Positions 43,911-53,089 of a stretch of DNA of 64,000 bases are shown here, one piece after another (position 1 is the stretch's first letter; each line of letters begins with the position of its first letter). The notes beneath the pieces are model-generated. The model ran no database searches, was not told where the DNA came from, and saw nothing but the letters and a program-made list of their open reading frames with translations. Source of the stretch: Caballeronia sp. M1242 (GTDB taxonomy: Bacteria > Pseudomonadota > Gammaproteobacteria > Burkholderiales > Burkholderiaceae); assembly GCF_017220215.1 (NCBI RefSeq), contig NZ_CP071131.1, positions 496,001 to 560,000 of the forward strand, given 5' to 3'. The position numbers and the translations under genes are program-made.

Positions 43911-43928
43911 GTGTCCGAATTCGGACAC
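43911..43928. promoter_or_regulatory. Candidate parS site 3
   Basis: GTGTCCGAATTCGGACAC is a perfect 18-base palindrome and the best match to a common consensus for the three sites. The cluster spans 650 bases of non-coding DNA. Confidence 0.78.
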
Positions 43929-44970
43929 AATGCGGCGTCGTTCGACTGCGCGCATTTCTTTTCGGGACAACTGCGGTTGGACCGTCCAATGTGCCGCGTC
44001 GCTCGCTGGTGGACCCTAGTAATGGTGGCCCCGAGCATCGGGCGATACTCCAAGAGCAGCGCGGCTTACGGCGAAGAAGCTCTCGCGCCGGAATCATCGC
44101 GGCGACCTGAACCGCGACGTCGGGCGGACCTTCGCGGTCACGAGGAGCGCCGCTGGTTTCCTACAATTTGAGTGCGTTTGAGTGATCGCGCAACGCGTAG
44201 GCTCGTGGCAGCCGTACCCGTCCACCGATTGCCGAGCGTGGGCGCGAGTTGTCCGCCCAAGAGGCGCAAAGGCATCTTCTTTCCGTCTCAAGCCTTTCCC
44301 GAGCAGTTCACGCAGAAAGAGGCGCTCGTTGGACTTCCTTCACAACGCCGCGCCGTGAGGAGCGATCAGGACGACAGGAAGCGCGCCATCAAGGCACTAG
44401 ATTAGGGCCGACTCGGAAGCCGATAGGCGGGGCCGTTGAAGAGGTACCCGGAGTGCCGACGAACTCGCAGGACGCTCAACGTAGACCTGCATCGCAGTAT
44501 GGCGGATCTCCGTCTACTCAATCACGAACCCGCGCCTTGCAGTCGCGCGAACGAAATGCTGGTACCGATCAAGCAACCGACCACGTGCGTAATTGAATTT
44601 GATGCCGGTAGCGCGCCGATGGCTTCGACGCGTCTGGGTAGGGCTCTGGCATGGAGCACGCACTAGTGTGCTAATGAGGCAGAACCAATGCTCAGTGTCC
44701 GCGGACCGATTGCTGTTGCGATCCAAATCGTTACAAGCCGGCTCGATGACTTCGGAAAAAGCGACTGCTGAATGTGCTAGGCAACAGTCGCATCTCCGAA
44801 GTGGAGCGATAGTCTTTGCTTAGGCAGAAAGGAGCCCTGCGAGCAGTTCTTTGATTCCCGCGATCATTGCGAGGCGAACGACATGGGATCGTCACCGCGC
44901 GGCTTCCTGAAGTAGCTAATGCAAGAAGCGCATTTGACGCCAGCATCGCTTTTTAGAGGCGTGTACGGAC

Positions 44971-45247
44971 GTACGGGGACATGGTTGACACATGATGGTC
45001 AGGGTTTCGGCTCGTGCACGTCAAGTCGGGCGGCGCGATGATGAGCAAACCAGAGTTCGAAAACGCCGTCTTCGTCGCTTTTGGGCCTGCCAGCCATGAG
45101 TAATCCCTTGCGTGCAATCGACAGACGCAGCGCGTGGCCCGGAGAGAAACTTGGCAATTCGAATTGACTTGCAGGATCTCGTCTGTGGCAGGGCATGGAT
45201 GATTCCGGGCGTTCGATTGCCCGAAAGCGTCAACCATGTCCCCGTAC
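44971..45247. mobile_element. Likely insertion-sequence remnant bounded by 19-base inverted repeats
   Basis: GTACGGGGACATGGTTGAC at 44971-44989 recurs as its exact reverse complement at 45229-45247, giving a 277-base unit with perfect 19-base ends. Just outside the right end a degenerate copy reads CCATGTCTCCGGTCTATACA (45257-45276). To my recollection, ATGTCCCCGTAC plus ATGTCTCCGGTC sequences are common near the ends of IS481-type elements in Burkholderia. No transposase is left, only a frame starting MAGRPKSDEDG on the minus strand. It may be a MITE or a deletion remnant. Confidence 0.55.
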
Positions 45248-45587
45248 ACCTGCCAGCCATGTCTCCGGTCTATACAGAGGCGGAAAGACTTCAGCCTGCG
45301 CGTTTCTCGCGGGCTCAGCGTATCGGGCGAACGAAGTGCCTCAGCGTGGAACAAAGGCATCTTTCTTGCATGCCGCGAATATCGTTTAGATTCAGTGACT
45401 TACGACCGTTATCTTCACTTGTTTCACGAAGAAACAGCCTAACAGCGAGCGTCAACCGCGCGCTGACGCAAGACCGCGACGAATCCCGCCCCGAAGCTCT
45501 TCAATCCCGCTGCTTCGTAACAAACGATACATTAACGCCGCCAGAGGCCGGGGCTAGCGCTTCCGCACACGCCCCAAGAAACCGCCC

Positions 45588-46052
45588 TTAAGCCCGCTTC
45601 TTCCGCGACCCCTGATACGGTTCCCCCGCCTTGAACCGCTCGAGCCTGTCGCTTGCAGTGGTCAACGCACCGAGCGTCGCGCGCCTGAGTTGATGATCGT
45701 AGAGCGACACGATCGCTGCCAGCCGCTCGACTGCCTCCGCCTCGATGCTCCACGAGCCGGATTCGCGGCCGCCGTCGAACATGCGCGCAATCGTTTGATC
45801 GGCATCGACGAGAGCTTCGTCGGGGAAGTTGCCATGCCCGGCGTCCGCAAGAAACTTCGCGAGCAGCATGACTTCGGCGATATGCTGCGCTGGTGCAATA
45901 TCCGGCGAGCCGACGCGCAAGGTCTCGAGCGCGAGGTGCGCGTGAAGGGCGAGTTCATCCGCTACGCCGCGAGCGATGGGCAACAGTTGTGCTTTTGAGA
46001 GCCGCGTGTGCGTCGCGGGAGCCGAGCGGCGAAATGGAATAGTGGAGGACAT
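45588..46052 (-). CDS. Hypothetical protein, helical
   Basis: The 154-residue product (from the ATG at 46052) is helical and soluble: LSKAQLLPIARGVADELALHAHLALETLRVG, then AEVMLLAKFLADAGHG, AEAVERLAAIVSLYDHQLRRATLGALTTA and a basic end. It resembles a Burkholderia family that databases label Fis-family regulator without experimental support. I see no clear helix-turn-helix. A TTG start at 46091 is possible, and neither start has a good ribosome site. It borders the gene-poor region after parB. Confidence 0.68.
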   Translation of the reverse strand: MSSTIPFRRSAPATHTRLSKAQLLPIARGVADELALHAHLALETLRVGSPDIAPAQHIAEVMLLAKFLADAGHGNFPDEALVDADQTIARMFDGGRESGSWSIEAEAVERLAAIVSLYDHQLRRATLGALTTASDRLERFKAGEPYQGSRKKRA

Positions 46053-46091
46053 GCGTCGGTCTTGGGTTGGCTTGCTCTTGTTAACGAACAA

Positions 46092-46389
46092 CTGAAGCCG
46101 TTCTTAAGGGCCCGCGTGCATCTGCATTTACCCTAATGACGCAACTAACGGTCATACCGAAAGACGTTCACGAAAGAGTCGCAGCCGACACCGACCAACG
46201 AAGCAAGCAAAAGCGGGCGAGCCGAGAGGCGCCCGCCGCGCTATTGGCCAATCGCGCCGTCCACGGAGACGTCGAGAACGTTCGTCAGTTCGCCGCGATC
46301 GACCGCTTCTAGCGTTAGCCGATTGAGGAATGCACGCATCGACCTCCTGCGCAGGTCAGAGCAACCATTCCGCCTCACCAATTCTTCGT
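46092..46389. other. Spacer without gene
   Basis: About 300 bases between two minus-strand genes. No open frame with a ribosome site, no repeat and no RNA gene was noticed. Confidence 0.5.
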
Positions 46390-47445
46390 CTACGCCCCGC
46401 GTCGTTTCATCGCCTCATACATCAACGCAAAGAACTCTGCCGCGTGCGCCGAGTCGAGCCATCGCACGATCAACGCGATCCGCGACTCTGGCTCGATCCA
46501 CATAAACGAACTTCCCGCGCCGATGCCGAAGTAGCTCGTCTCCGGCACCCCGGGAAACATCTTCCGCCCCGTGTTGAGCCAGACGAGGTAGCCATAGAAC
46601 GATGCAAGCGGGCAGGGCGCGCGCATCCTCGCGATCCACTGGGATGAAAGCACCCGCTTGCCATCACTCACGCCATCATCCAGCAGCATCTGCGCGATCT
46701 TCAATTGATCGTTCGCGCTGATCGACATCCCGCCGCCCCAATGCGTGCCGCCCGGCACGGACTGCATGCGCTTGCCGTCGATTTCGACCCACGCGTGGTC
46801 ATAGCCCGCCCAGTTCCAGTTGTCGCTCAAGCCCAGCGGTCGCGCGATGGCATCGCGGAAAACATCGGGCAGCGGCCCCCGGAACAGATGCAGCAGCGCG
46901 AGCGAAAGCTGATTGATGCGAACGTCGTTGTATTCCCAGTACGTGCCGGGCGTGCGCAACGGCCGCAGTTCGCCCTTCTTGCCTGCGGGCGGCTCGCCGA
47001 ACGTGACCGCGCGGTAGTGGTCCGCCTGATCCGAAAGCCCGAAACACTCGCCCTGCCATTCGCTGGTTTGCTGAAGCAGATGCGTCCACGTGATCGGCGC
47101 GTTATGCGGATCGTCGAAGCCGATGCCCGGTACGCGCACGCGCACCGCTTCGTCCGGATCCGGCAACAACCCGCGATCATGCGCGACGCCCGCGAGCAGC
47201 GCGAGATACGTCTTCGCGATGCTGAACGTCAGGTCCGCGCGGTCCGGCTCGCCCCACGTCGTCATCACGCGGCCATCGACGGCAAGCGCGCCCGACACCG
47301 GTCCTCGATCATGCACCGGCCCGAGCAGCCGATTCCACGGCGGCGGATCGTTGACGTGCACGCCCCAGTTGCCGTGTACTTGCCGATCCCAAGTCGATTC
47401 GTGATCGAGGGAAAACTGGATCGCACGCTGCAATGCTTCATTCAT
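46390..47445 (-). CDS. Serine hydrolase of the class C beta-lactamase/esterase fold
   Basis: The 351-residue protein has the three motifs of the beta-lactamase-related serine hydrolases: S75-I-A-K78, Y172-N173, and an HWGGGM block in place of KTG. It has no signal peptide, so it is more likely a cytoplasmic esterase or peptidase (EstB or D-aminopeptidase type) than a resistance enzyme. It follows the transporter and M20 peptidase genes on the same strand after 30 bases, suggesting a role in breaking down an imported amide or peptide. Confidence 0.88.
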   Translation of the reverse strand: MNEALQRAIQFSLDHESTWDRQVHGNWGVHVNDPPPWNRLLGPVHDRGPVSGALAVDGRVMTTWGEPDRADLTFSIAKTYLALLAGVAHDRGLLPDPDEAVRVRVPGIGFDDPHNAPITWTHLLQQTSEWQGECFGLSDQADHYRAVTFGEPPAGKKGELRPLRTPGTYWEYNDVRINQLSLALLHLFRGPLPDVFRDAIARPLGLSDNWNWAGYDHAWVEIDGKRMQSVPGGTHWGGGMSISANDQLKIAQMLLDDGVSDGKRVLSSQWIARMRAPCPLASFYGYLVWLNTGRKMFPGVPETSYFGIGAGSSFMWIEPESRIALIVRWLDSAHAAEFFALMYEAMKRRGA

Positions 47446-47475
47446 GTGAGAACTTCCTGGCTGAATTCGAAACGT

Positions 47476-48765
47476 TCAACGCACATCCAGGCGCTTTCGC
47501 GCCCAGACCAGCGTGAAGAGACTCACGACCGCCGCGATCATCAGATACAGTCCCGGCGCGAGATTGTTATGCGTCAACGCGATGAGCGACGCCACGGCGA
47601 GCGGCGTAAAGCCGCCGAACACCGTCGTGCCGATGTTGTAGCCGAAGGCCATGCCGGTCGTGCGCGTGGCGGTCGGGAACAGCTCGGACATCAGCGCGGG
47701 AATCGGCGCGAAGTACGTCGCCTTGAGGAGCGCGACCCAGATCACGGCGGCGAGCAGCGTCGGCAGCGACGGATGCGCGTTCATGAACATGAACGCCGGA
47801 TAGACCGTCAGGAAGAAGATCACGCCGGTAATCAGCATGATGCGCGTGCGCCCGTACTTGTCGGAGAGATGCCCGACCACCGGCACGAGCACCATCATGA
47901 TGAAACCGGCCGTCAACGTCGCGATGAAGCCGGACGAGGGCGCGAGTCCCAACTGCCGCGCGGCATACGTCGGCATGTAGAGCAGCATGTAGTTGGCGGT
48001 CGTCGTCAGCACGAGCGATCCGATCGACACGAGCAGCCGCTCCTTCTGCGTCGCGAGCAGTTCGCGCACGGGCGACGCCACTTTCTCCGCGTGCTCGAAT
48101 TCCGGCGTTTCGTCGATGCGTCGCCGGATATACAGCCCGATCGGTCCGATTAGTACACCAAACAGAAACGGAATGCGCCAGCCCCAGCCTTCGAGCTGCG
48201 CGGACGTCAGCGAGCCGGTCAACACCGCGCCGAAGAGCGATGCGAGCAGCGTGCTCGCGCCCTGACTCGAAAACTGCCAGCTCGACATGAAGCCGCTGCG
48301 CTCGGGCGCGTGCTCGACGAGAAAGGCCGTCGAGCTGCCGAATTCGCCGCCGGCCGAGAAGCCTTGCAACAGCCGCGAGACGAAGATCAGCACCGGCGCC
48401 GCGAGCCCGATGGTCGCGTAAGTCGGCATCAGCGCGACCATGGCGGTGCCGAGCGTCATCATCGCGATGGAGAGCGTGAGCGAGGCCTTGCGTCCGCGGC
48501 GGTCGCTGTACGAGCCGAGCACGAGCGCGCCGACCGGCCGCGCGAGATACGAGAGCGCGAACGTGCCGAGCGTGAGCAGGAGGGAGACGGTGTGATCGTG
48601 CGTCGGGAAAAAGAGCTTCGACAACGTCCCGGCGAAATAGCCGTACACGACGAGATCGTAGAACTCGAGCGCGTTGCCGATCGATGTCGCGACGATCAGT
48701 CGTGCGACGCTGCGCTCCTTGCCTTGCGTTTCGGGCGACGTCGAAATGGTGGCCGAATCACTCAT
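47476..48765 (-). CDS. MHS-family MFS transporter
   Basis: The 429-residue product has twelve membrane helices and the metabolite:H+ symporter marks: ATSIGNALEFYDLVVYGYFA, ARPVGALVLGSYSDRRGRKASL and LLQGFSAGGEFGSSTAFLVEHAPERSGF. Relatives carry organic acids, shikimate, proline/betaine or dicarboxylates. The start codon at 48765 overlaps the end of the peptidase gene by eight bases (ATGAGTGA), so the two are translationally coupled, and its likely cargo is a substrate or product of the peptidase. Confidence 0.92.
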   Translation of the reverse strand: MSDSATISTSPETQGKERSVARLIVATSIGNALEFYDLVVYGYFAGTLSKLFFPTHDHTVSLLLTLGTFALSYLARPVGALVLGSYSDRRGRKASLTLSIAMMTLGTAMVALMPTYATIGLAAPVLIFVSRLLQGFSAGGEFGSSTAFLVEHAPERSGFMSSWQFSSQGASTLLASLFGAVLTGSLTSAQLEGWGWRIPFLFGVLIGPIGLYIRRRIDETPEFEHAEKVASPVRELLATQKERLLVSIGSLVLTTTANYMLLYMPTYAARQLGLAPSSGFIATLTAGFIMMVLVPVVGHLSDKYGRTRIMLITGVIFFLTVYPAFMFMNAHPSLPTLLAAVIWVALLKATYFAPIPALMSELFPTATRTTGMAFGYNIGTTVFGGFTPLAVASLIALTHNNLAPGLYLMIAAVVSLFTLVWARKRLDVR

Positions 48766-50254
48766 GGCGAAGCCCTCCGTTCGTCTTGCGCGGCAGATGG
48801 TCGGCGGGATTGCCGTTGGCGGCATCGCCTTCGCGCGTGCCGAGGTCCCAGAAGAGGCCCGCCATGATGCGCAGCCCTTCGCTCGCGACCGAGCCGAGCA
48901 AATGCTCGTCCGGCGCGTGCTGCGAGCAGCCGGGATACGAATGCGGCACCCATAGCGTCGGCATTCCGAGCACATCGGCGAAAACGTCGTTGGGAAGCGT
49001 GCCGCCGAGATTCGGCAACAGCACGGGCCGCGTGCCCGTGGTTTGCGTGAGCGAGCGCAGCGCCCACTTGACCCACGGATTGTCCGGATCGACGCGCGTC
49101 GCGGGCATGCCGCGCTCCACTTCGACATCGACCATCGGGAAGCCGTGCGCATCGAGGTGATCGCGCACGATCTGCTGCAAGTTGCGCCAGTCCGTGCCGA
49201 CCACGAAGCGGATCTGCATATGCGCGAACGCGGTTGCGGGAATGGCGTTCACCGGTTTGTCGGGATTGCCGGCGCGAAAGGCCAGCACTTCGATATTGTT
49301 CCAGCCGAACACGCGCTCGGCGGGCGTGAGTCCCGGCTCGCCGTAATCGGCGTCCACGTCCGGTTCGCCCGGATTGCCGCCGACGGTGATGTCCGCGAGC
49401 GCGCGAACCACCGAATCGGGAATCGGCGGCGGACGCAAGCCTTCGATCAGAATCTTGCCGTTCTCGTCGACCATCGTCGCGATCGCGTTGGCGAGCACGA
49501 TGCCCGGATTGCGCAGCAGGCCGCCCCAGTTGCCCGAGTGATGCGCGCCGTCGCGCAGCTTAACGTCGAGCCGGAAATTGATCACGCCGCGCGAGCCCAG
49601 AAACAGGGTCGGGCGGTCGGCGGCGAGGCGCGGTCCGTCGGAAGCGATCAGCGCGTCGGCGGCGAGCTCGTCGCGCAACTGCTCGCAAATGGCCGAAAGG
49701 CCGGGCGAGCCGACTTCCTCGCCGGTCTCGAAGAGCAGCTTCAGATTGAAGCCGAGCTTGCCGCCGCGCGCGTCGAGCACCGCCTTCAACGCGGCGAGGT
49801 TGATGCTGTGCTGCCCTTTGTTGTCGGCGGTGCCGCGGCCGTACCAGCGGTCGCCGTCGACCGTCACGCTCCACGGCGACAAGCCTTCTCGCCACTGCGC
49901 ATCGTAGCCGCGCACGACATCGCCGTGGCCGTAGGTCAGCACCGTCGGCAGGTCGTCGGCTTCATGGCGATGCGCGACCAGAAACGGCCCCGCGCCAGCC
50001 GCAGGATTCTCGACCACGCGGCAGCGGAAGCCCCACATCGTGAGCGTCGGCGTCAGTTCCTCGGTGAGATAAGCCATGAGCCGCGCGGCGCTGTCGGCCT
50101 CCTGGCTTTCGGTGCGATACGCGACGCGCCGCTGCAAGTCGTCGAGAAACGCGCCGGACTGAAAGTAGCGATCGGCAATTTGAAGGGCGGTGTCGCGGGT
50201 CACGTCGGTCTCCGTCGAAGCTGAAAAGGCAGCCGTAGCCGCCGACCAATTCAT
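48758..50254 (-). CDS. M20 family metallopeptidase
   Basis: The 498-residue product is a dinuclear-metal amidohydrolase of family M20: TYGHGDVVRGYD (metal-binding His/Asp), YGRGTADNKGQH (bridging Asp), LFETGEEVGSPG (catalytic and metal Glu), ASDGPRLAADRPTLFLGSRG, and a closing His in GCSQHAPDEHL. The insert between is the dimerisation domain. It is longer than ArgE or PepT and closer to the carnosinase/M20 dipeptidase group. The ATG at 50254 has GAGGT upstream. The gene heads the operon divergent from the LysR regulator. Confidence 0.92.
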   Translation of the reverse strand: MNWSAATAAFSASTETDVTRDTALQIADRYFQSGAFLDDLQRRVAYRTESQEADSAARLMAYLTEELTPTLTMWGFRCRVVENPAAGAGPFLVAHRHEADDLPTVLTYGHGDVVRGYDAQWREGLSPWSVTVDGDRWYGRGTADNKGQHSINLAALKAVLDARGGKLGFNLKLLFETGEEVGSPGLSAICEQLRDELAADALIASDGPRLAADRPTLFLGSRGVINFRLDVKLRDGAHHSGNWGGLLRNPGIVLANAIATMVDENGKILIEGLRPPPIPDSVVRALADITVGGNPGEPDVDADYGEPGLTPAERVFGWNNIEVLAFRAGNPDKPVNAIPATAFAHMQIRFVVGTDWRNLQQIVRDHLDAHGFPMVDVEVERGMPATRVDPDNPWVKWALRSLTQTTGTRPVLLPNLGGTLPNDVFADVLGMPTLWVPHSYPGCSQHAPDEHLLGSVASEGLRIMAGLFWDLGTREGDAANGNPADHLPRKTNGGLRHE

Positions 50255-50301
50255 GCTGACCTCGCCGATATTTCTGGACAATTACAATATTTCTCACCGA
50301 C

Positions 50302-50320
50302 CTTTGCCGTTACGGCAAAG
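50302..50320. promoter_or_regulatory. Palindrome, probable LysR-family operator
   Basis: CTTTGCCGT at 50302-50310 and ACGGCAAAG at 50312-50320 form a perfect nine-base palindrome around one base. It lies in the 103-base divergent gap, 48 bases from the peptidase start and 38 bases from the regulator start. It also fits the T-N11-A motif of LysR-type sites. Confidence 0.75.
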
Positions 50321-50357
50321 CGCGCACTTCGACTTTGAACGCTTTAACGGACGGCGC

Positions 50358-51284
50358 ATGGACCAGACGGCTTTACGCTATTTCCTCGAAGTGGCGCGCA
50401 GCGGATCGCTCAGCAAGGCGTCCGAGCGGCTCTTCGTCGCCGTGTCCGCGCTCAGCCGGCAGATCGCAAAAATCGAGGAGCAAATGGGCACGCCGCTTTT
50501 CGAGCGACGCCCGCGCGGCATGGTGCTGACCGAAGCCGGCCGCCTGCTCGCCAATCACGCGCGTCGCAGTCAACTGGAAGACGAGCGCGTGATCGACGAG
50601 ATTCGCGGACTCGCCGCGAGCGGACGCGCGACGATTCGCATCGCGGCATCCGAAGGCGTGGCGCCCGACTTCCTGCCGCAAGCCTTCGCGCACTTCCTGA
50701 CCACGCATCCGCGCGCGCACTTTCAGCTCGACGTCTCGGCGCCGTCCATTGCGACACAGCGCGTGCGCGACGGCTCGCACGACATCGCCGTGTGCTTCAG
50801 CATGGCGCCCGAGCAGGACGTCCACGTGCATTACGCGCAACGCGCGCCGGTCTATGCGCTGATGCGGCGCGACCATCCGCTCGCATCGCGCGAATCGGTG
50901 TCGCTCGCTGACTTGCATGCATGGCCGCTCGCGATGCATAGCCAGGGCGTGACGCTTCGACAACTCTTCGACATCGCATGCAGTCTCGAAGGACTCGTGT
51001 TCGAGCCGGTCTTCGTCGGCAATTACCACATGGCGCTGCAAGGCTTCGTGCGGCTCACGGACGCCATCACGCTCACCGGCTATCTCACGGTGCGCAGCCG
51101 TCTTGGTGCCGAGGGCTTTGCCGCCGTGCCGATCTTGAATCCCGAGCTGCATCAACGCACGCTGCAAATTCAGACGATGGCAGGACGCACGCTGCCGCAG
51201 CCCGTCGCGGCATTCGTCGCTCTGCTGAAGGACGCGATAGAAGACCCGGCGATCATCGACAGGAATAGCCGTTGCTCTAGCTGA
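50358..51284 (+). CDS. LysR-type transcriptional regulator
   Basis: The 308-residue protein has the LysR N-terminal winged helix (residues 1-60: ALRYFLEVARSGSLSKASERLFVAVSALSRQIAKIEEQMGTPLFERRPRG in outline, complete motif) and a periplasmic-binding-like effector domain. It is divergent from the peptidase/transporter/hydrolase operon, with a palindrome between, the classic layout for activation of that operon and self-repression. The effector is probably a substrate of the pathway and is unknown. The ATG at 50358 (MDQTALRY) is the usual LysR start. Confidence 0.93.
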   Translation: MDQTALRYFLEVARSGSLSKASERLFVAVSALSRQIAKIEEQMGTPLFERRPRGMVLTEAGRLLANHARRSQLEDERVIDEIRGLAASGRATIRIAASEGVAPDFLPQAFAHFLTTHPRAHFQLDVSAPSIATQRVRDGSHDIAVCFSMAPEQDVHVHYAQRAPVYALMRRDHPLASRESVSLADLHAWPLAMHSQGVTLRQLFDIACSLEGLVFEPVFVGNYHMALQGFVRLTDAITLTGYLTVRSRLGAEGFAAVPILNPELHQRTLQIQTMAGRTLPQPVAAFVALLKDAIEDPAIIDRNSRCSS

Positions 51285-51323
51285 TGCCAACGCCAAACGG
51301 CATTGCGACTCACGGAGCACATC

Positions 51324-52505
51324 ATGTCAGGCTTGCCATCGACCGGGCAGGACAAACCCGAGACACGCCCGCCCTTCGTCGGCGCTTCGGAGCGGCGCTC
51401 GCCTGTCGAGCTACCGCCGCTTGCGCCTGATCGCAAGGTGGGCTTCGCCATCGTCGGCCTCGGCCGTCTGAGTCTCGATTCGATCTTGCCCGCGCTGGCT
51501 TCATCGAAGCTCGCGCGCCTCGCAGCCGTGATGACCGGCGACAAGGCAAAGGGCGAGCGCGTGGCGCGTCAATACGGCGCGCCTGCCGACGCGGTGTACG
51601 GCTACGACGAATGGCCGCGCCTCGCCGCCAACGACGACGTGCAGGCCGTCTATATCGTGACGCCCAACGGCTTGCATCGCGAACAGGTGATTGCGGCGGC
51701 GGGCATCGGCAAGCATGTGCTGTGCGAGAAGCCGTTGAGCAATACATCGGCCGAAGCGGAAGAGATGATTCGCGCATGCGCGGATGCGGGCGTGATGCTG
51801 ATGGTCGCGTACCGCTTGCAATATGAACCGCATAATCGAGAGGCCGCGCGGCTGGCAAGATCGAAAACGTTCGGAGAACTGAAGATAATCGAAGCGCATA
51901 ACGGTCAGGTGCAGGGCGAGGCGGATCAATGGCGGCACGACAAGCGCCTCGCGGGTGGCGGATCGTTGCCGGACATCGGACTCTATTGCCTGAACTTCGC
52001 GCGATTCGTGACCGGCGAAGAGCCGATCGAAGTGTCGGCCTGGGCGTGGAGCACGCCGGGCGACGCGCGCTTCGCGGAAGTCGAAGAGAACATTTCGTGG
52101 CAGATGCGCTTTCCGTCGGGCGTCGTCGCGCGTTGCTCGGCCGCTTACGATGCGCATGAATCGCGCGTCGCACGCCTTCACTTTCAGCGCGGAACGGTGG
52201 TGCTCGATCCGGCGTTCGCGTACAAAGGCCTGCGCTTGTCGGTGCAGCATCGCTCGCCAGAACGCGAGGACGTCGAGGTGCGCGAAGAGCGCGTGCTCGA
52301 AGACGCGAACCAGTTCGGCGCGGAGATCGATCACATGGCCGAATGCATTCTGACCGGCAGAACGCCCGCGACGCCCGGCGAAGAGGGCCTACAGGATCAA
52401 AGGATCATGGAAGCGATCTATCGCTCGGCGGCGGAAAATCGGCCGGTGCAGCTTCCCGCGGTCGCCGAGCGGGACGCGTTCCGCGACGCCCGGCTCACTG
52501 TCTGA
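51324..52505 (+). CDS. Gfo/Idh/MocA-family oxidoreductase
   Basis: The 393-residue product has the Rossmann block FAIVGLGRLSLDSILPAL near residue 48, AVYIVTPNGLHREQVIAAAGIGKHVLCEKPL (the EKP catalytic region) and an alpha/beta domain with YRLQYEPHNREAAR. The extra 40 residues at the N-terminus and the sequence pattern place it near glucose-fructose oxidoreductase-like enzymes, which use tightly bound NADP(H). Sugar substrate unknown. It starts 40 bases after the LysR gene and is followed by a permease gene after 9 bases. Confidence 0.9.
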   Translation: MSGLPSTGQDKPETRPPFVGASERRSPVELPPLAPDRKVGFAIVGLGRLSLDSILPALASSKLARLAAVMTGDKAKGERVARQYGAPADAVYGYDEWPRLAANDDVQAVYIVTPNGLHREQVIAAAGIGKHVLCEKPLSNTSAEAEEMIRACADAGVMLMVAYRLQYEPHNREAARLARSKTFGELKIIEAHNGQVQGEADQWRHDKRLAGGGSLPDIGLYCLNFARFVTGEEPIEVSAWAWSTPGDARFAEVEENISWQMRFPSGVVARCSAAYDAHESRVARLHFQRGTVVLDPAFAYKGLRLSVQHRSPEREDVEVREERVLEDANQFGAEIDHMAECILTGRTPATPGEEGLQDQRIMEAIYRSAAENRPVQLPAVAERDAFRDARLTV

Positions 52506-52514
52506 GGCCACATC

Positions 52515-52961
52515 ATGCACTGGCTACTCGCGGTCTTCGCGGTACTGGCGGGCGTCTCGAACCCGCTGCAATCGGGCAGCAACTCGGCGCTGCTCAAGGG
52601 GCTGCACGAGCCGATTGTATCCGCGTTGATCGTCTATCTGATCGGCGCGGCGTGTCTTGCCGTATGCGTGCCGTTCTTCGGCTTCGGCGTGCGGCCCGCG
52701 CTCTCGCGCCTCGGCAGCCTGCCGTGGTGGGCGTATATCGGCGGCATCTGCAACGCGCTCTTTCTAATGTGCTCGCTCCTCATCACGCGCAAGCTCGGGT
52801 CGGCCACCTTCACGACGATCGTCGTCATTTCTGCTGTCGTGACATCGATCGCGCTCGACCACTTCGGCCTCATGGGCTTCGAAGTGCGCGAGGCCAGCGC
52901 GTTGCGTCTGCTCGGCGCCGGCCTGGCTGTCGCGGGCGTCATTCTCATCGCGATCTTCTGA
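52515..52961 (+). CDS. Short DMT/YdcZ-type membrane permease
   Basis: The 148-residue product has five hydrophobic segments and the DUF606/YdcZ pattern: LAVFAVLAGVSNPLQSGSNSALL, ALIVYLIGAACLAV, WWAYIGGICNALFL and ALRLLGAGLAVAGVILIAIF. Such half-size DMT relatives act as dimers with unknown cargo. It lies 9 bases after the Gfo/Idh gene. Confidence 0.88.
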   Translation: MHWLLAVFAVLAGVSNPLQSGSNSALLKGLHEPIVSALIVYLIGAACLAVCVPFFGFGVRPALSRLGSLPWWAYIGGICNALFLMCSLLITRKLGSATFTTIVVISAVVTSIALDHFGLMGFEVREASALRLLGAGLAVAGVILIAIF

Positions 52962-53042
52962 CTGCGCCCGTTCGACGCTCGCATTGACGCGCGTCGCCGG
53001 TAGCTTTACAAACGTAAAGCCAGCGGGCACAATCCGCCGTTG

Positions 53043-53061
53043 AATAATAATGATTCGCATT
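53043..53061. promoter_or_regulatory. Possible Fur box upstream of the TonB receptor gene
   Basis: AATAATAATGATTCGCATT agrees at 11 of 19 positions with the standard GATAATGATAATCATTATC and lies 29 bases before the receptor start. This is where iron repression of a siderophore receptor is expected. Sequence match is moderate. Confidence 0.5.
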
Positions 53062-53089
53062 TAAAACCACGACGGCTACGAGAAAGAGC

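Larger units (their letters stand above)
43150..45587. other. Gene-poor centromere-side region
   Basis: Except for the parS candidates and a repeat-bounded segment at 44971-45247, I see no supportable gene in these 2.4 kb. Frames are short, overlap in all directions, and lack ribosome sites. Base composition is lower in G+C and lacks the codon-position bias of real genes nearby. It looks like decayed mobile-element and intergenic DNA. Confidence 0.6.

Noticed and set aside
45420-45436. TGTTTC-ACGAA-GAAACA, similar to a chromosome 1 parS
   Set aside because: Only six paired bases with a core unlike GTTTCACGTGAAAC; a single copy and not near parB.
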